64,000 nucleotides of DNA from Catenuloplanes atrovinosus (GCF_031458235.1 NZ_JAVDYB010000001.1:2377001-2441000), one strand, 5' to 3'; shown: positions 40,310 through 48,915, counted from the first letter of the stretch. A program made the numbers and translations. Notes: generated from the sequence alone by a model not told the origin.

Positions 40310-41006
40310 GGCGGCGAACCTATCCACCGAACCCCCGCCGGAGCCGGAAGTGACAGAAACGAGTGCCGCGGCGTCTCCGCTTCCGGGCCTGCGGGCCGAC
40401 GCCCGGCGCAATCGTGACCGGATCGTCGAGACCGCACGGGACCTGTTCACCGAGCGCGGCCCGGGCGTGCCGATGGCCGCGATCGCCCGGCGCGCCGGCA
40501 TCGGCACCGCCACCCTCTACCGCCGGTTCCCCACCAAGGAGTCCCTGCTCGCGGCGGCCTACGCGGAGCAGTTCGCGGAGTGCGTGGCGGTGGTCGACGA
40601 CGCGCTCGCCGATCCGGACCCGTGGCGGGGATTCCGCACCATGATCGGCGAGATCTGCGCGCTCCAGCTCGCCGACCACGGCTTCAGCGCCGCGTTCCTG
40701 GCCGGTGCCGGCACGGAGGAGCCGGGCCGGCACCGGGAGCGGGCGGTGCGGGGCTTCGGCGAACTCGTCGCCCGGGCTCAGGCGGCCGGCCGGCTGCGCG
40801 CGGACTTCGTACCCGCGGACCTCGCACTGGCCGTCGCCGCGACGGCCGGCCTCGCCGCGCTCTTCCCGGACGACGCGGCCGAGGCGTCCCGGCGGATGAC
40901 GGCTTTCCTGATCGCCGGCTTCGCCGCCGGCCACGGCGGGCCACCGCTGCCGCCGACGCCGCTGACCATGCGCGACCTCTTCGACGCGAGCCGGCGGGCG
41001 CGGTAG
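40308..41006 (+). CDS. TetR-family transcriptional regulator
   Basis: A TetR regulator of up to 232 residues with the N-terminal HTH (RDRIVETARDLFTERGPGVPMAAIARRAG... GTATLYRRFPTKESLLAAAY) and a variable ligand domain. The first in-frame start is ATG 40308. A GTG at 40350 with GGAG upstream is more likely, because the first 14 residues are Pro-rich and non-conserved, and it would leave a short divergent promoter. By position it likely controls the F420-type gene at 39917. Confidence 0.85.
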   Translation: MAANLSTEPPPEPEVTETSAAASPLPGLRADARRNRDRIVETARDLFTERGPGVPMAAIARRAGIGTATLYRRFPTKESLLAAAYAEQFAECVAVVDDALADPDPWRGFRTMIGEICALQLADHGFSAAFLAGAGTEEPGRHRERAVRGFGELVARAQAAGRLRADFVPADLALAVAATAGLAALFPDDAAEASRRMTAFLIAGFAAGHGGPPLPPTPLTMRDLFDASRRAR

Positions 41007-41045
41007 ATCCGTCGCGGCCCGCCGCCCGCGTGCCTGAGCCGCCGC

Positions 41046-42125
41046 TCAGTGGCCGGCCCCGGCCGCCGGGTCGAAGGTGCTGGTCACGGAGACGTACTCG
41101 CCGCGTTCGGCGGACTCGGTGATGGACAGCATCAGGTCGAGTACGTGCAGCGCACGCTCGCCGGAGGCCGCGTGCGGCACGCCGGCCCGGATCGCGCGCG
41201 CCATCTCGGCCACACCCAGGCCGCGCGCGATGCGCGGGTCGTCGTCGCCGGGCAGGTCCGTCCACGTGGTCTCGCCGCGGCGCAGCATCCGGCCGTGGTC
41301 GCGGTGCCGGTTCGGGTCCGGCAGCGCGAGCGTGGCGCCGGTGCCGGTGATCTCCAGCAGGCCGGACCGGCCGAGCGGCGAGTCGAAGCTCATCACCAGC
41401 GTGGCGATCGTTCCGGCGGCGAACTCGATCAGCGCGGTCACGTGCGTCGGCACCTCGACCTCGAACACGGTGCCGGCCTTCGGGCCGCTGCCGACCGTGC
41501 GCTCGGCGAACGCCTGCCGGGCCAGCGCGACCACCCGCGTGGCCGGGCCGAACGCGGCGGTCAGCGCGGTCAGGTAGTACGGGCCGATGTCCAGCAGAGG
41601 GCCGGCACCGCGCTGGTACAGGAACTCGGGGGAGGGGTGCCACGACTCCGGGCCGGGGCCCTGCATGATCAGCAGCGCGCTCTGCGGCGTACCGATGCTG
41701 CCGTCGTTGACCGCGCGCAGCGCGTTCCGCAGGCCCGGCGCGAGGAACGTGTCCGGCGCGCCGCCCACCCGGACGCCCGCGGCGGCCGCGGCGTCGAGCA
41801 TGCGCGCACCGGACGCGCGGTCGAGCGCCAGCGGCTTCTCGTTGTAGACGTGCCGGCCGGCCGCGATCACGTCGGCCGCGACCAGATCGTGCGCGGCGGG
41901 AACGGTCAGGTTGACCACCAGCTCCACGTCCGGGTGCGTGATCGCGGTGGCCACGTCGGTGCCCAGCGGTACGCCGTACAGCGCGGCGACCTCGGCCGCG
42001 CGCGTGACGTCGAGGTCGGCGCAGGCGACCACGCGCACGTCGTCCGGGTAGCCGGCGAGCGTGGGAAGGTACTGGTGACTGACGTTGCCGCAGCCCACCA
42101 CCGCGACCCCGACCGGCCCGCTCAT
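41046..42125 (-). CDS. Gfo/Idh/MocA-family sugar dehydrogenase
   Basis: A 359-residue NAD(P)-dependent oxidoreductase with an N-terminal Rossmann fold (VAVVGCGNVSHQYLPTL), the EKPLALD signature with its catalytic lysine, and the C-terminal Gfo/Idh/MocA domain (PEFLYQRGAGPLLDIGPYYLTAL). These act on sugars or inositols. The ATG at 42125 is preceded by AGGGGAG provided by the repeat and overlaps the TGA of the second tandem micro-ORF. It is the second gene after a sugar isomerase, so both probably act on the same sugar. A small hairpin (41034-41049) spans its stop. Confidence 0.88.
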   Translation of the reverse strand: MSGPVGVAVVGCGNVSHQYLPTLAGYPDDVRVVACADLDVTRAAEVAALYGVPLGTDVATAITHPDVELVVNLTVPAAHDLVAADVIAAGRHVYNEKPLALDRASGARMLDAAAAAGVRVGGAPDTFLAPGLRNALRAVNDGSIGTPQSALLIMQGPGPESWHPSPEFLYQRGAGPLLDIGPYYLTALTAAFGPATRVVALARQAFAERTVGSGPKAGTVFEVEVPTHVTALIEFAAGTIATLVMSFDSPLGRSGLLEITGTGATLALPDPNRHRDHGRMLRRGETTWTDLPGDDDPRIARGLGVAEMARAIRAGVPHAASGERALHVLDLMLSITESAERGEYVSVTSTFDPAAGAGH

Positions 42126-42199
42126 GCCGGACTCCCCTCGAAGCCGCGGTTCCGGCGTGGTCGGCGCTGCGCCGATGATTCGCTCGCAAGCTCGCTCAT
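42122..42199 (-). repeat. 74-bp micro-ORF repeat, copy 4 (adjacent to the dehydrogenase gene)
   Basis: ATG at 42199 (minus) opens a 25-codon frame with MSELASESSAQRRPRRNR followed by GFEGSPA. TGA overlaps the dehydrogenase ATG at 42125. AGGGGAG in the tail serves as its ribosome binding site. Its own ATG overlaps the stop of the preceding tandem copy. The core is identical in sequence to that copy except at one base, near position 48 of the unit. Confidence 0.85.
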
Positions 42200-42273
42200 G
42201 CCGGATTCCCTTTCGCGCTGCGGTTGCGGCGTGGTCGGCGCTGCGCCGATGATTCGCTCGCAAGCTCGCTCAT
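42196..42273 (-). repeat. 74-bp micro-ORF repeat, copy 3 (after the sugar isomerase)
   Basis: ATG at 42273 (minus) overlaps the TGA of the sugar isomerase gene. The frame reads MSELASESSAQRRPRRNR then SAKGNPA, with a stop in ATGA at 42196-42199, where copy 4 begins. It carries AAAGGGAA upstream of that ATG. The two units form a head-to-tail tandem with a 74-base period. Confidence 0.85.
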
Positions 42274-42992
42274 CGCAGCGCCGCCGCGCTCGCGACCAGG
42301 GCGTCGAGCACGTCGCCGGCGCACCGGTCGAGCTCGACGATGCGCTGTGCGCCGGGGGCGGCGGCGAGCGAGGCCGCGATCGGCACCACGCCCTCGCCGA
42401 CCGCGGTCATCGGCCCCTCCACGGTCGCGGGACCGTCCTTGACGTGCAGATATCGGACGCGATCACCGAGGCGGCCGAGCAGCGCGGGCACGTCGGCGCC
42501 GCCGGTCGCGGCCCAGTAGAGGTCGACCTCGAGCAGCACCTCGGGTGCCAGCCGGTCCGCGAGCACCTCCAGCGCGGTCCGGCCGCTGATCAGCGTGCCG
42601 ACCTCCCAGTGATGGTTGTGGTAGCCGACCCGCAGGCCGAGGTCGCCGGCCCGGACCGCGGCCGCGTTCAGGCGGCGGGCGGTGTCCGCGACGGCGTCGG
42701 CGTCCGTGAACCGGTCGGGCGGCAGGTACGCCTGGATCAGCGTGTCCGTGCCGAGCACCGGCGCGGCGGCGAGCGCGGCGTCCGCGTCGTCGCCGAGCAC
42801 GTCGGTGTGCGCGCTGCACACGGACAGCCCGGCCGCGTCGAGGTCGGCGCGGAGCGCGTGCGGGTCGCGGTGTGCCTGGAACGGCTCGACGGCGCCGTAC
42901 CCGGCGTCGGCGAGCGCGCGGAGCGTGCCGGGCCGGTCCTCGGCGAGGCGGTCCCGGACGGTGTAGAGCTGGACGGCGAGGACGCTGCTCAA
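42270..42992 (-). CDS. Sugar phosphate isomerase/epimerase family TIM-barrel protein
   Basis: A 240-residue xylose-isomerase-like TIM barrel (AP_endonuc_2 family), beginning SVLAVQLYTVRDRLAED. It has metal-site-like motifs CSAHTDVLGD, VGYHNHHWEV, LLEVDLYWA and YLHVKDGPA, as in IolE- and IolI-type enzymes. The start is a TTG with a clear GAAGGAG 5 bases upstream. Its TGA forms the ATGA at which the first of two tandem repeats begins, and the Gfo/Idh dehydrogenase follows. Together they suggest catabolism of inositol or a related sugar. The substrate is not determined. Confidence 0.82.
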   Translation of the reverse strand: MSSVLAVQLYTVRDRLAEDRPGTLRALADAGYGAVEPFQAHRDPHALRADLDAAGLSVCSAHTDVLGDDADAALAAAPVLGTDTLIQAYLPPDRFTDADAVADTARRLNAAAVRAGDLGLRVGYHNHHWEVGTLISGRTALEVLADRLAPEVLLEVDLYWAATGGADVPALLGRLGDRVRYLHVKDGPATVEGPMTAVGEGVVPIAASLAAAPGAQRIVELDRCAGDVLDALVASAAALR

Positions 42993-43339
42993 TGAGACTC
43001 CTTCGGGCGCCGGAGGTTTTTCGAGTCTCGCCGAGTCCGGCCGGTACGTCTAGATCTTTATCGATGCGTTCGTGGTGTCACTGTAAGTAGTCACCGCATC
43101 GCTACGCGTTTCGGCGGCGCATCCTCCGTTCGATCACGACCCCCTCCCCCCTTTATGCCGATATTTCCGGACTTGGTGGCCGGGACGGTACGGGGCGATC
43201 GAAAGTCGCGGAGCTGCACGACCGACGGCGGCTTGTCAAGGTCATGCCTGACGGGCCGAGGGTGACCTACCGTTCTGCGACGGCCCGGATCTCACCCCAC
43301 GACCCCGCGCCGCCCGACCGCAGAAGGGCCACCATCCCG
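42993..43339. other. 347-base intergenic region, promoter of the sugar operon
   Basis: Divergent space between the TTG start of the isomerase (minus) and the small membrane protein (plus). It includes an AT-richer island (around 43050-43090, with TCTAGATCTTTATCG) that may be the promoter of the sugar operon. No perfect operator, gene or RNA element was recognised. A frame starting at 43244 runs into the next gene but lacks coding character. Confidence 0.4.
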
Positions 43340-43642
43340 ATGAAGACCCGCGTGCTCGCCGGTACCGTCCACGACCTGCCGATCGAGGCCCGAGCCCTGA
43401 TCGCCGGCACCGTCACCGCCCTCTGCGGCATGCTCGCCGGCGCCCTCCTGCTCAGCGCCTACCTCTTCCCCGGCCTGCACGGCCCCGCCCGCCAGGCCGC
43501 CGAACTCACCGCCGCCCTCACCCTGCTCGCCGCCGCCCCGATCGTCTGGTTCCGCGTCCTCCCGCGCCTGCGCTGGCTGGGCCTCCCCGCCGTGGCGCTG
43601 CTGCCCGCGGTGTTCGCCCTCTACCTGGGTGTCCGGCTCTAG
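43340..43642 (+). CDS. Small membrane protein
   Basis: A 100-residue protein with three or so hydrophobic helices (LIAGTVTALCGMLAGALLLSAYLF; LTAALTLLAAAPIVWFRVL; LPAVALLPAVFALYLG, quoted by segment). The ATG at 43340 (MKTRVLAGTV) is favoured over an upstream in-frame start at 43244 that precedes low-quality sequence. Codon choice is unusually C-rich at third positions relative to neighbours. No family was recognised. Confidence 0.55.
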   Translation: MKTRVLAGTVHDLPIEARALIAGTVTALCGMLAGALLLSAYLFPGLHGPARQAAELTAALTLLAAAPIVWFRVLPRLRWLGLPAVALLPAVFALYLGVRL

Positions 43643-43719
43643 GTGTGCCGTCCCCGGATGTGATCCTTCATCGCGGAACAGCACGACGGCCCGATGGGGT
43701 TCTGGGGCACGATCAACGC

Positions 43720-44079
43720 GTGGGCCTGGATCGGATCGTCGGATCGTTCGTGGTGGAGGTCGGCTTTCGTCAGGCGTGGCCGTTCCTCGGCTTGGCCGAC
43801 AACCGCCCGGCGGTTGCCCGAGAGACACGCCTCTACATCGATTCCACCTGGACCATCACGACGGCAACAGCTGTCGCGGGCGGGGCCGACGAGGGCCTGG
43901 CCTGGCTGACCGCGGCCATTGCGATGAACGGGGAGACCATTCACACCGCCCGGGTGGATGACGGCGTCCTGGCGTTGACGACGATCTCGGGAATCGAACT
44001 CGTCGTCTCGAACGAGCCGCAGCCCTACACCGCCGGCGAGCCATGGCGCCTGTCCGGCTGGCGCGACGCCGCGTACTGA
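43720..44079 (+). CDS. DUF6188-like hypothetical protein
   Basis: A 119-residue soluble protein from GTG 43720 (MGLDRIVGSFVVEVGFRQAW...). Alternating hydrophobic beta strands and the C-terminal GETIHTARVDDGVLALTT plus EPWRLSGW resemble DUF6188-type proteins of actinobacteria, which have no known function. An in-frame ATG exists at 43645, but its residues look non-coding. It shows no signal peptide or motif residues. The call is tentative. Confidence 0.5.
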   Translation: MGLDRIVGSFVVEVGFRQAWPFLGLADNRPAVARETRLYIDSTWTITTATAVAGGADEGLAWLTAAIAMNGETIHTARVDDGVLALTTISGIELVVSNEPQPYTAGEPWRLSGWRDAAY

Positions 44080-44130
44080 CGGGCCCGGCGAACCGGCCGG
44101 CACGGCGGCACGGAGCCGATCCGGAACCGG

Positions 44131-44712
44131 TCAGCGGCGAACCGGATAGCGCAGGTGGAGCACCCGGTTGCCGGGGAGCACCACGTCCGGGTCCGCCAGG
44201 AGGTGCTGCGCGCCGACCGCGCCGAAGTAGCGCCTGCCGGAGCCGAACACCACGGGGACGACGTCCATGCGCACCTCGTCGACCAGGCCGGCGGCGAGTG
44301 CCTGGCCGCCGACGTCGCCGGCGGCGACCTCGACGACGCGGTCGCCGGCGAGTTCCCGCGCCTTCGCCACGGCGGCCTCGATGCCGTCGACGAAGTGGAA
44401 CGGGGCCTCGGGGTTCCAGCCGTCGGGCATCGGCCGGTGGGTCACGACGACCACGTGCTCGACGCCGCTGGGCGGCTTGCCGTCCCAGCCGTCGGTCAGG
44501 TCGAAGACGCGGCGGCCGGCGATCGTCACCCCGATCGAGTCCCAGTACGGCCGGGTGTAGTCGTGGGAGGCCCGCGACACCGTCAGCACGCCGCTGTCGT
44601 CGAGCGGGACCTCGCCGTTGGACAGCCAGTCGAACAGCGGTCCGGGCTGGTCGTGCTCGTCCGCGATGAAGCCGTCCACCGACACCGCGCCGTACATGAC
44701 AACCTTGCCCAC
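44131..44712 (-). CDS. Dihydrofolate reductase (RibD C-terminal)-family protein
   Basis: A 193-residue protein with the RibD_C fold (VMYGAVSVDGFIADEHDQPG at the start, GVTIAGRRVFDLTDGWDG, VVVVTHRPMP, VEVAAGDVGGQALAAGLVDEV and VPVVFGSGRRYFG). Actinobacteria have many such NADPH-dependent reductase paralogues of unknown substrate; it is not the housekeeping DHFR. The GTG start has AGAGGAG 7 bases upstream. It follows the AraC-type gene on the same strand with 68 bases between and may be regulated by it. Confidence 0.85.
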   Translation of the reverse strand: MGKVVMYGAVSVDGFIADEHDQPGPLFDWLSNGEVPLDDSGVLTVSRASHDYTRPYWDSIGVTIAGRRVFDLTDGWDGKPPSGVEHVVVVTHRPMPDGWNPEAPFHFVDGIEAAVAKARELAGDRVVEVAAGDVGGQALAAGLVDEVRMDVVPVVFGSGRRYFGAVGAQHLLADPDVVLPGNRVLHLRYPVRR

Positions 44713-44780
44713 GGGGGCTCTCCTCTGCTCGAAGGTGGCCCTCACGCTAACGCGTCGTGAGCTGCCGCTCTTGTAGAAAA

Positions 44781-45632
44781 TCAATCGGCCGGCAGCGACC
44801 AGCCGTCCAGCGTGTGGCCGGGATGCTCGCGCAGGAACCGCCGCCGGACCTCGACGTACCGGGTGGGGGTGAGCCCGGTGAACGCCCGGAACTCGTGGCC
44901 GAAGTGGGCCTGGTCGAAATAGCCCGCGCCACCGGCGAGCTCGCCCCAGTCGATCGGCCCGGCGGGGTCGATCGCGAACACGGTGGCGGTGAAGCGGTGC
45001 GTGCGGGCCAGCCGCTTCGGCGTGACGCCGACGACCTCCTTGAACCGCCGTGCCAGTTGAGTGCCGCTGACCCCGGCCGCCTCGCTCAGGCCGCCGATCG
45101 ACACCGCGCCGGCGGCCGCCGCGATGACGCCGCTCGCGTGGCGGACCAGCCCCAGGCCGGCGGTCCCGCGCAGCCGCCGCATCAGCTCCTCCTCGAGCAG
45201 CGTCAGCATCTCCTGCGGCCCGGCCGCCGAGGCCAGCCGGTCCCGCAGCTCGGCGACGGCGGACCGGCCCCAGACCTGCTCCACCGTCACCGGCCGGTCG
45301 CACAGCTCGGCCGCGGGCATCGGCAGGAACGGAGCCAGGCCCCACGCCTTGACGTGTGCGCCGACGGACCGGGTCCGGGCCGGGTAACCGAACTGCCACG
45401 CGCGGGTGGGCGTGGTGACCACGCAGCCGTCGGCGTACTCGGCCGGCTCCGCGTCGATGCCGGCGCGAATCCGGAACGGCGCCCCGAGGTTGATGATGAG
45501 TAGCGCCGACGGCGCTGGCGGCAGCGTCAGCCGGGCGTACGGCGCCGTGCCCTCCAGGTAGTAGAGGTCGTCGATCAGCCCGTCGAGCGGCGGTCGCGGC
45601 ACTCTGGAGAGGTACTTCACGCCCGACAGCAT
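44781..45632 (-). CDS. AraC-family regulator with an N-terminal DUF6597-like domain
   Basis: A 283-residue regulator. The N-terminal half (YLSRVPRPPLDGLIDDLYYLEG; VGAHVKAWGLAPFLPMPAAEL) matches the DUF6597 sensor common in actinobacterial AraC proteins. The C-terminal AraC HTH reads ARRFKEVVGVTPKRLARTHRF and DQAHFGHEFRAFTGLTPTRY. The start at 45632 lies in the divergent region to the TetR gene at 45734. It probably regulates the adjacent DHFR-like gene. Confidence 0.85.
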   Translation of the reverse strand: MLSGVKYLSRVPRPPLDGLIDDLYYLEGTAPYARLTLPPAPSALLIINLGAPFRIRAGIDAEPAEYADGCVVTTPTRAWQFGYPARTRSVGAHVKAWGLAPFLPMPAAELCDRPVTVEQVWGRSAVAELRDRLASAAGPQEMLTLLEEELMRRLRGTAGLGLVRHASGVIAAAAGAVSIGGLSEAAGVSGTQLARRFKEVVGVTPKRLARTHRFTATVFAIDPAGPIDWGELAGGAGYFDQAHFGHEFRAFTGLTPTRYVEVRRRFLREHPGHTLDGWSLPAD

Positions 45633-45733
45633 CGCGGACGGCCCGCCGGCCTCGCGCGCCGGGGAGGTTTCCGCCTGTCAGGCCGGGATCCGCGCGGGGG
45701 AGAGGGCTATTCATGGGATGTTAGCGTGGGCGG

Positions 45734-46327
45734 GTGCAGACCAGTCGGCGGGCGGAATACGCGGCGGCCACACGCCAGGCGATCATCGCGGCGTCGCGGG
45801 AGTTGTTCCTGGCCAAGGGGTATGTGAAGACCACGGTCAACGAGATCGCCCGGACGGCCCGGGTGGCGCCGGCCACCGTGTACGCGGTCGGTGGCGGGAA
45901 GCAGGACCTGCTGCGGACCGTGATCCAGGACGGTACGGCGAATCTGCCGTGCGGCCCGCTCTTCGCGGCGAGCGTGGGCGCGGCCGGCGAGCCCGATGAG
46001 GTGCTGCAACTGGTCGTGCACGCGACCCGTGAGGCGTTCGAGGCGTGGGCCGACCTGATGCGCGTGGTCACGGACACCGCACCGCACGAGCCGGCCGCGG
46101 CGGAGAGCCTGCGGGTGGCGCAGGAGGGCCTGCGCAGCGGGCTGGCGCTCGGGGCGCGCCGGCTGGAGTCGCTCGGCGCGCTGCGGCTGGGCGTCGACCA
46201 GGCCACCGACGTGCTCTACTACTACCTCGGCACCACCTCCTGGTCCACGCTGACCGGCGACAACGCGTGGACCTTGGACCGCGCGGAACGGTGGCTGCTG
46301 GTCGCGGTGCGCACGGCACTGCTCTGA
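45734..46327 (+). CDS. TetR-family transcriptional regulator
   Basis: A 197-residue TetR protein from GTG 45734. Its HTH (RQAIIAASRELFLAKGYVKTTVNEIARTARVAPATVYAVGGGKQDLL, residues 12-58) has an unusual VGGG in place of the common YFxxK turn after the recognition helix. The C-terminal ligand-binding part is helical. It is divergent from the AraC gene. No operator was pinned down. A GC hairpin follows. Confidence 0.82.
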   Translation: MQTSRRAEYAAATRQAIIAASRELFLAKGYVKTTVNEIARTARVAPATVYAVGGGKQDLLRTVIQDGTANLPCGPLFAASVGAAGEPDEVLQLVVHATREAFEAWADLMRVVTDTAPHEPAAAESLRVAQEGLRSGLALGARRLESLGALRLGVDQATDVLYYYLGTTSWSTLTGDNAWTLDRAERWLLVAVRTALL

Positions 46328-46351
46328 CCGATGAGCGGTGCCCACGCCGAT

Positions 46352-46375
46352 CACCGCCGATGCCGGGTGGCGGTG
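46352..46375. terminator. Hairpin between convergent tetR and lacI genes
   Basis: CACCGCC (46352-46358) and GGCGGTG (46369-46375) pair with a 10-base loop. The flanks GCCGATC...GATCGGC extend the structure with a bulge. It lies between the convergent TetR and LacI genes. Confidence 0.5.
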
Positions 46376-46412
46376 CCGATCGGCGATCACCGCCGGTCGC
46401 GCGCGAGGTCGG

Positions 46413-47423
46413 TCAGCGAGTGCTCTCGCGTACCGTGATGACGGGTTTCTGGGGGTTCTCGGGCTCGTCCGGGGTGCCGTGCACCAGGCGGAGCAGGCGG
46501 CGGGCGACCGCCTCGCCGAGGAGGACCGGGTCGCGGTGCACCGCGGTCAGGGACGGTCGCAGCGCCGTGCAGACGGGGGAGTCCTCCACGGTCGCCACCG
46601 CGACGTCGTCCGGGATGGCGAGGCCGGCGGAGCGCAGTTCGTGGACGCCCGCGACGGCCAGCACCTCGTTGTCGAAGATCAGCGCGTCCGGCCGGGCCGG
46701 CGCGGTGAGCAGCCGGCGGGTGGCGGTCCGGCCCTGCGCGTCGCCGTAGTCGGTGCCCAGCACGTCCATCGGCGCCCGGGCGGCGCCCGCCGCGCGGCGG
46801 AACGCGGTGACGCGCCGGTGCACGTGCAACAGCTCGCCGGGGCCGCTGACGTAGGCGAGCCGGCGCCGGCCGGTTTCCAGCAGGTGGCCGACCAGCAGCG
46901 TGATCGCCTCGCCGTCGTCGACGCTGACGCACGGGATCAGGCGTTTCGGGTCCGGTCCGCCGGCCAGCACCGCGGGCAGGCCGGCGTCGCGCAGCGCGGT
47001 GGGGCGGGGGTCGCCGCGGCGCAGATCGCTGATGATCACGCCGTCGACGCGGCGCTCGTCGCCCCAGCGGCGCAGCACGGTCAGTTCCTCGGCCATCGAT
47101 CGGGTCATGTGGAACAGCAGGCCGTAGCCGGCACCGCCGAGCACGGCCTGCGTGCCGGCCAGCAGCCGCAGGTAGAAGCTCTCGGTGCCGAACTCGCGCA
47201 CGTCCCGGGTGAGCGCGAAGCCGATCGTCATGGACGCGCTGCCGGAGAGCGTGCGGGCCGCGTGGTGCGGCGACCACTGGAGTTCCTCGGCGAGCGCCAG
47301 CACCCGCCGGCGGGTCTGCTCGGAGACGCCGGCGCGCCCGTTCAGCGCGAGCGAGGCGGCGGTCTCCGAGATGCCGAGGCGGGCGGCGAGGTCCTTCAAC
47401 GTCGGGCGTGCTCTGCGCGGCAT
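46413..47423 (-). CDS. LacI-family transcriptional regulator
   Basis: A 336-residue LacI/GalR regulator with an N-terminal HTH (TLKDLAARLGISETAASLALNGRAGVSEQTRRRVLALAEEL, residues 8-48) and a periplasmic-binding-like sugar-sensing domain. It is divergent from the secreted mannanase gene at 47572, so mannan-derived sugars are the likely inducers. A weak operator candidate, TTGCGA-TCG-TTTCAA (47453-47467), is in the shared promoter but only partly symmetric. Confidence 0.87.
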   Translation of the reverse strand: MPRRARPTLKDLAARLGISETAASLALNGRAGVSEQTRRRVLALAEELQWSPHHAARTLSGSASMTIGFALTRDVREFGTESFYLRLLAGTQAVLGGAGYGLLFHMTRSMAEELTVLRRWGDERRVDGVIISDLRRGDPRPTALRDAGLPAVLAGGPDPKRLIPCVSVDDGEAITLLVGHLLETGRRRLAYVSGPGELLHVHRRVTAFRRAAGAARAPMDVLGTDYGDAQGRTATRRLLTAPARPDALIFDNEVLAVAGVHELRSAGLAIPDDVAVATVEDSPVCTALRPSLTAVHRDPVLLGEAVARRLLRLVHGTPDEPENPQKPVITVRESTR

Positions 47424-47571
47424 GGTGGTCCCACCGTACCGACATCGACGGATTGCGATCGTTTCAACCCGGCGGTAGGTTGAGGGACGATCCGGGCACC
47501 GTCACATGCGTCGCGCGCGGTCGTCGACCACGTGCTTGGGCAGGCGCATCATCACCTGTCTGAGGAAGGCC

Positions 47572-48909
47572 ATGACACGCAAGCTGCTCGCGATCGGCGC
47601 GGTCCTCGCCGCCGCCATCGCCTCCGTCCTCCTGATCGTGCCGCCCGCGTCCGCCGCGGTCGGCCTGCACGTCAGCGGCACCGACATCGTCGAGGCCAAC
47701 GGCCAGAAACTGATCATGCGGGGGATCAACCATCCGCACGTGTGGTACACCGGCCAGACCCGCGCGTTCGCGGACATCAAGGCCACCGGCGCGAACACGG
47801 TCCGCGTGGTGCTCGGCACCGGCAAGCGGTGGGGCCCGTCGAACGACGTGGCCGACGTGATCGCGCTGTGCAAGCAGAACCGGCTCATCTGCGTGCTCGA
47901 GGTGCACGACACCACCGGGTACGGCGAGGAGGCCGCGGCCGCGTCGCTGGACGAGGCGGTGAACTACTGGATCGGCCAGCAGGCGGCACTGGCCGGCCAG
48001 GAGAGCTACGTCGTGATCAACATCGGCAACGAGCCGATCGGCAACGTCGACGCGGGACAGTGGACCGCCGCCACGGCCGCCGCCGTGGCGAAGATGCGCG
48101 CCAACGGCTTCGAGCACCTGCTCATGGTGGACGCGCCGAACTGGGGCCAGGACTGGCAGTACACCATGCGGGACACCGCGCAGACCGTGCTCGACGCGGA
48201 CCCGCACGGCAACACCGTGCTGTCGATCCACATGTACGCGGTGTTCAACACGGCACAGTCGATAATCAACTACCTGGACGCGATCGCGGCGAAGGGCTGG
48301 CCGCTGGTGATCGGCGAGTTCGGCTGGCAGTTCGCCGCCGGCGAGGTCGACGACGCCACCATCCTGGCGGAGGCGCAGCGGCGCGGTCTCGGCTACATCG
48401 GCTGGTCCTGGTCCGGCAACACCGACCCGATCCTGGACATGGTGCTCGCCTTCGACCCCGCGCAGATCACCACGTGGGGCGAGCGGATCATCAACGGGCC
48501 GAACGGCATCAGGGCCACCTCCCGCGAGGCGTCGGTCTACGGCGGCACCCAGCCCACCACGCCGTCCACCCCGTCCACGTCGCCCTCCACCTCGCCGTCA
48601 CCCGGCGGGCGCGGGTGCACCGCGGTCTACGCCACGGCCGGACAGTGGCAGGGCGGCTTCCAGGGCGACGTCACCGTGACCGCCGGCGCGGCACCCATCA
48701 CCGGCTGGACGGTCACGCTGTCGTTCCCGAACGGACAGTCGGTCACCCAGGCCTGGAACGCCACCGTCACGGGTACGGGCGCCACCGTCACCGCACGGAA
48801 CGTCTCCTACAACGGCGCGCTCGCCGCCCGCGGCACCGCGTCGTTCGGCCTCCTCGGCTCCTGGACCGGCACGAACGGCGCCCCCGCGGTGGCCTGTACC
48901 GCGAGCTGA
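47572..48909 (+). CDS. Secreted GH5 endo-beta-mannanase with CBM2
   Basis: A 445-residue secreted glycoside hydrolase. A Sec signal peptide (KLLAIGAVLAAAIASVLLIVP) is followed by a GH5 catalytic domain whose sequence (VEANGQKLIMRGINHPHVWY; VVLGTGKRWGPSND; LEVHDTTGYGEE) matches actinobacterial subfamily-8 beta-1,4-mannanases. The acid/base is Glu154 (NIGNEPIG) and the nucleophile Glu249 (VIGEFGW). A Pro/Thr/Ser linker (about 328-346) joins a C-terminal CBM2 cellulose-binding module with its terminal cysteines (GCTAVY...VACTAS). AGGAAGG precedes the ATG. It should bind plant cell wall and cut mannan. Control by the divergent LacI gene is likely. Confidence 0.92.
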   Translation: MTRKLLAIGAVLAAAIASVLLIVPPASAAVGLHVSGTDIVEANGQKLIMRGINHPHVWYTGQTRAFADIKATGANTVRVVLGTGKRWGPSNDVADVIALCKQNRLICVLEVHDTTGYGEEAAAASLDEAVNYWIGQQAALAGQESYVVINIGNEPIGNVDAGQWTAATAAAVAKMRANGFEHLLMVDAPNWGQDWQYTMRDTAQTVLDADPHGNTVLSIHMYAVFNTAQSIINYLDAIAAKGWPLVIGEFGWQFAAGEVDDATILAEAQRRGLGYIGWSWSGNTDPILDMVLAFDPAQITTWGERIINGPNGIRATSREASVYGGTQPTTPSTPSTSPSTSPSPGGRGCTAVYATAGQWQGGFQGDVTVTAGAAPITGWTVTLSFPNGQSVTQAWNATVTGTGATVTARNVSYNGALAARGTASFGLLGSWTGTNGAPAVACTAS

Positions 48910-48915
48910 CGGCCC

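Noticed and set aside
47453-47467. Possible LacI operator TTGCGA-TCG-TTTCAA
   Set aside because: Only partly symmetric, so it is mentioned with the regulator but not listed as a separate site.
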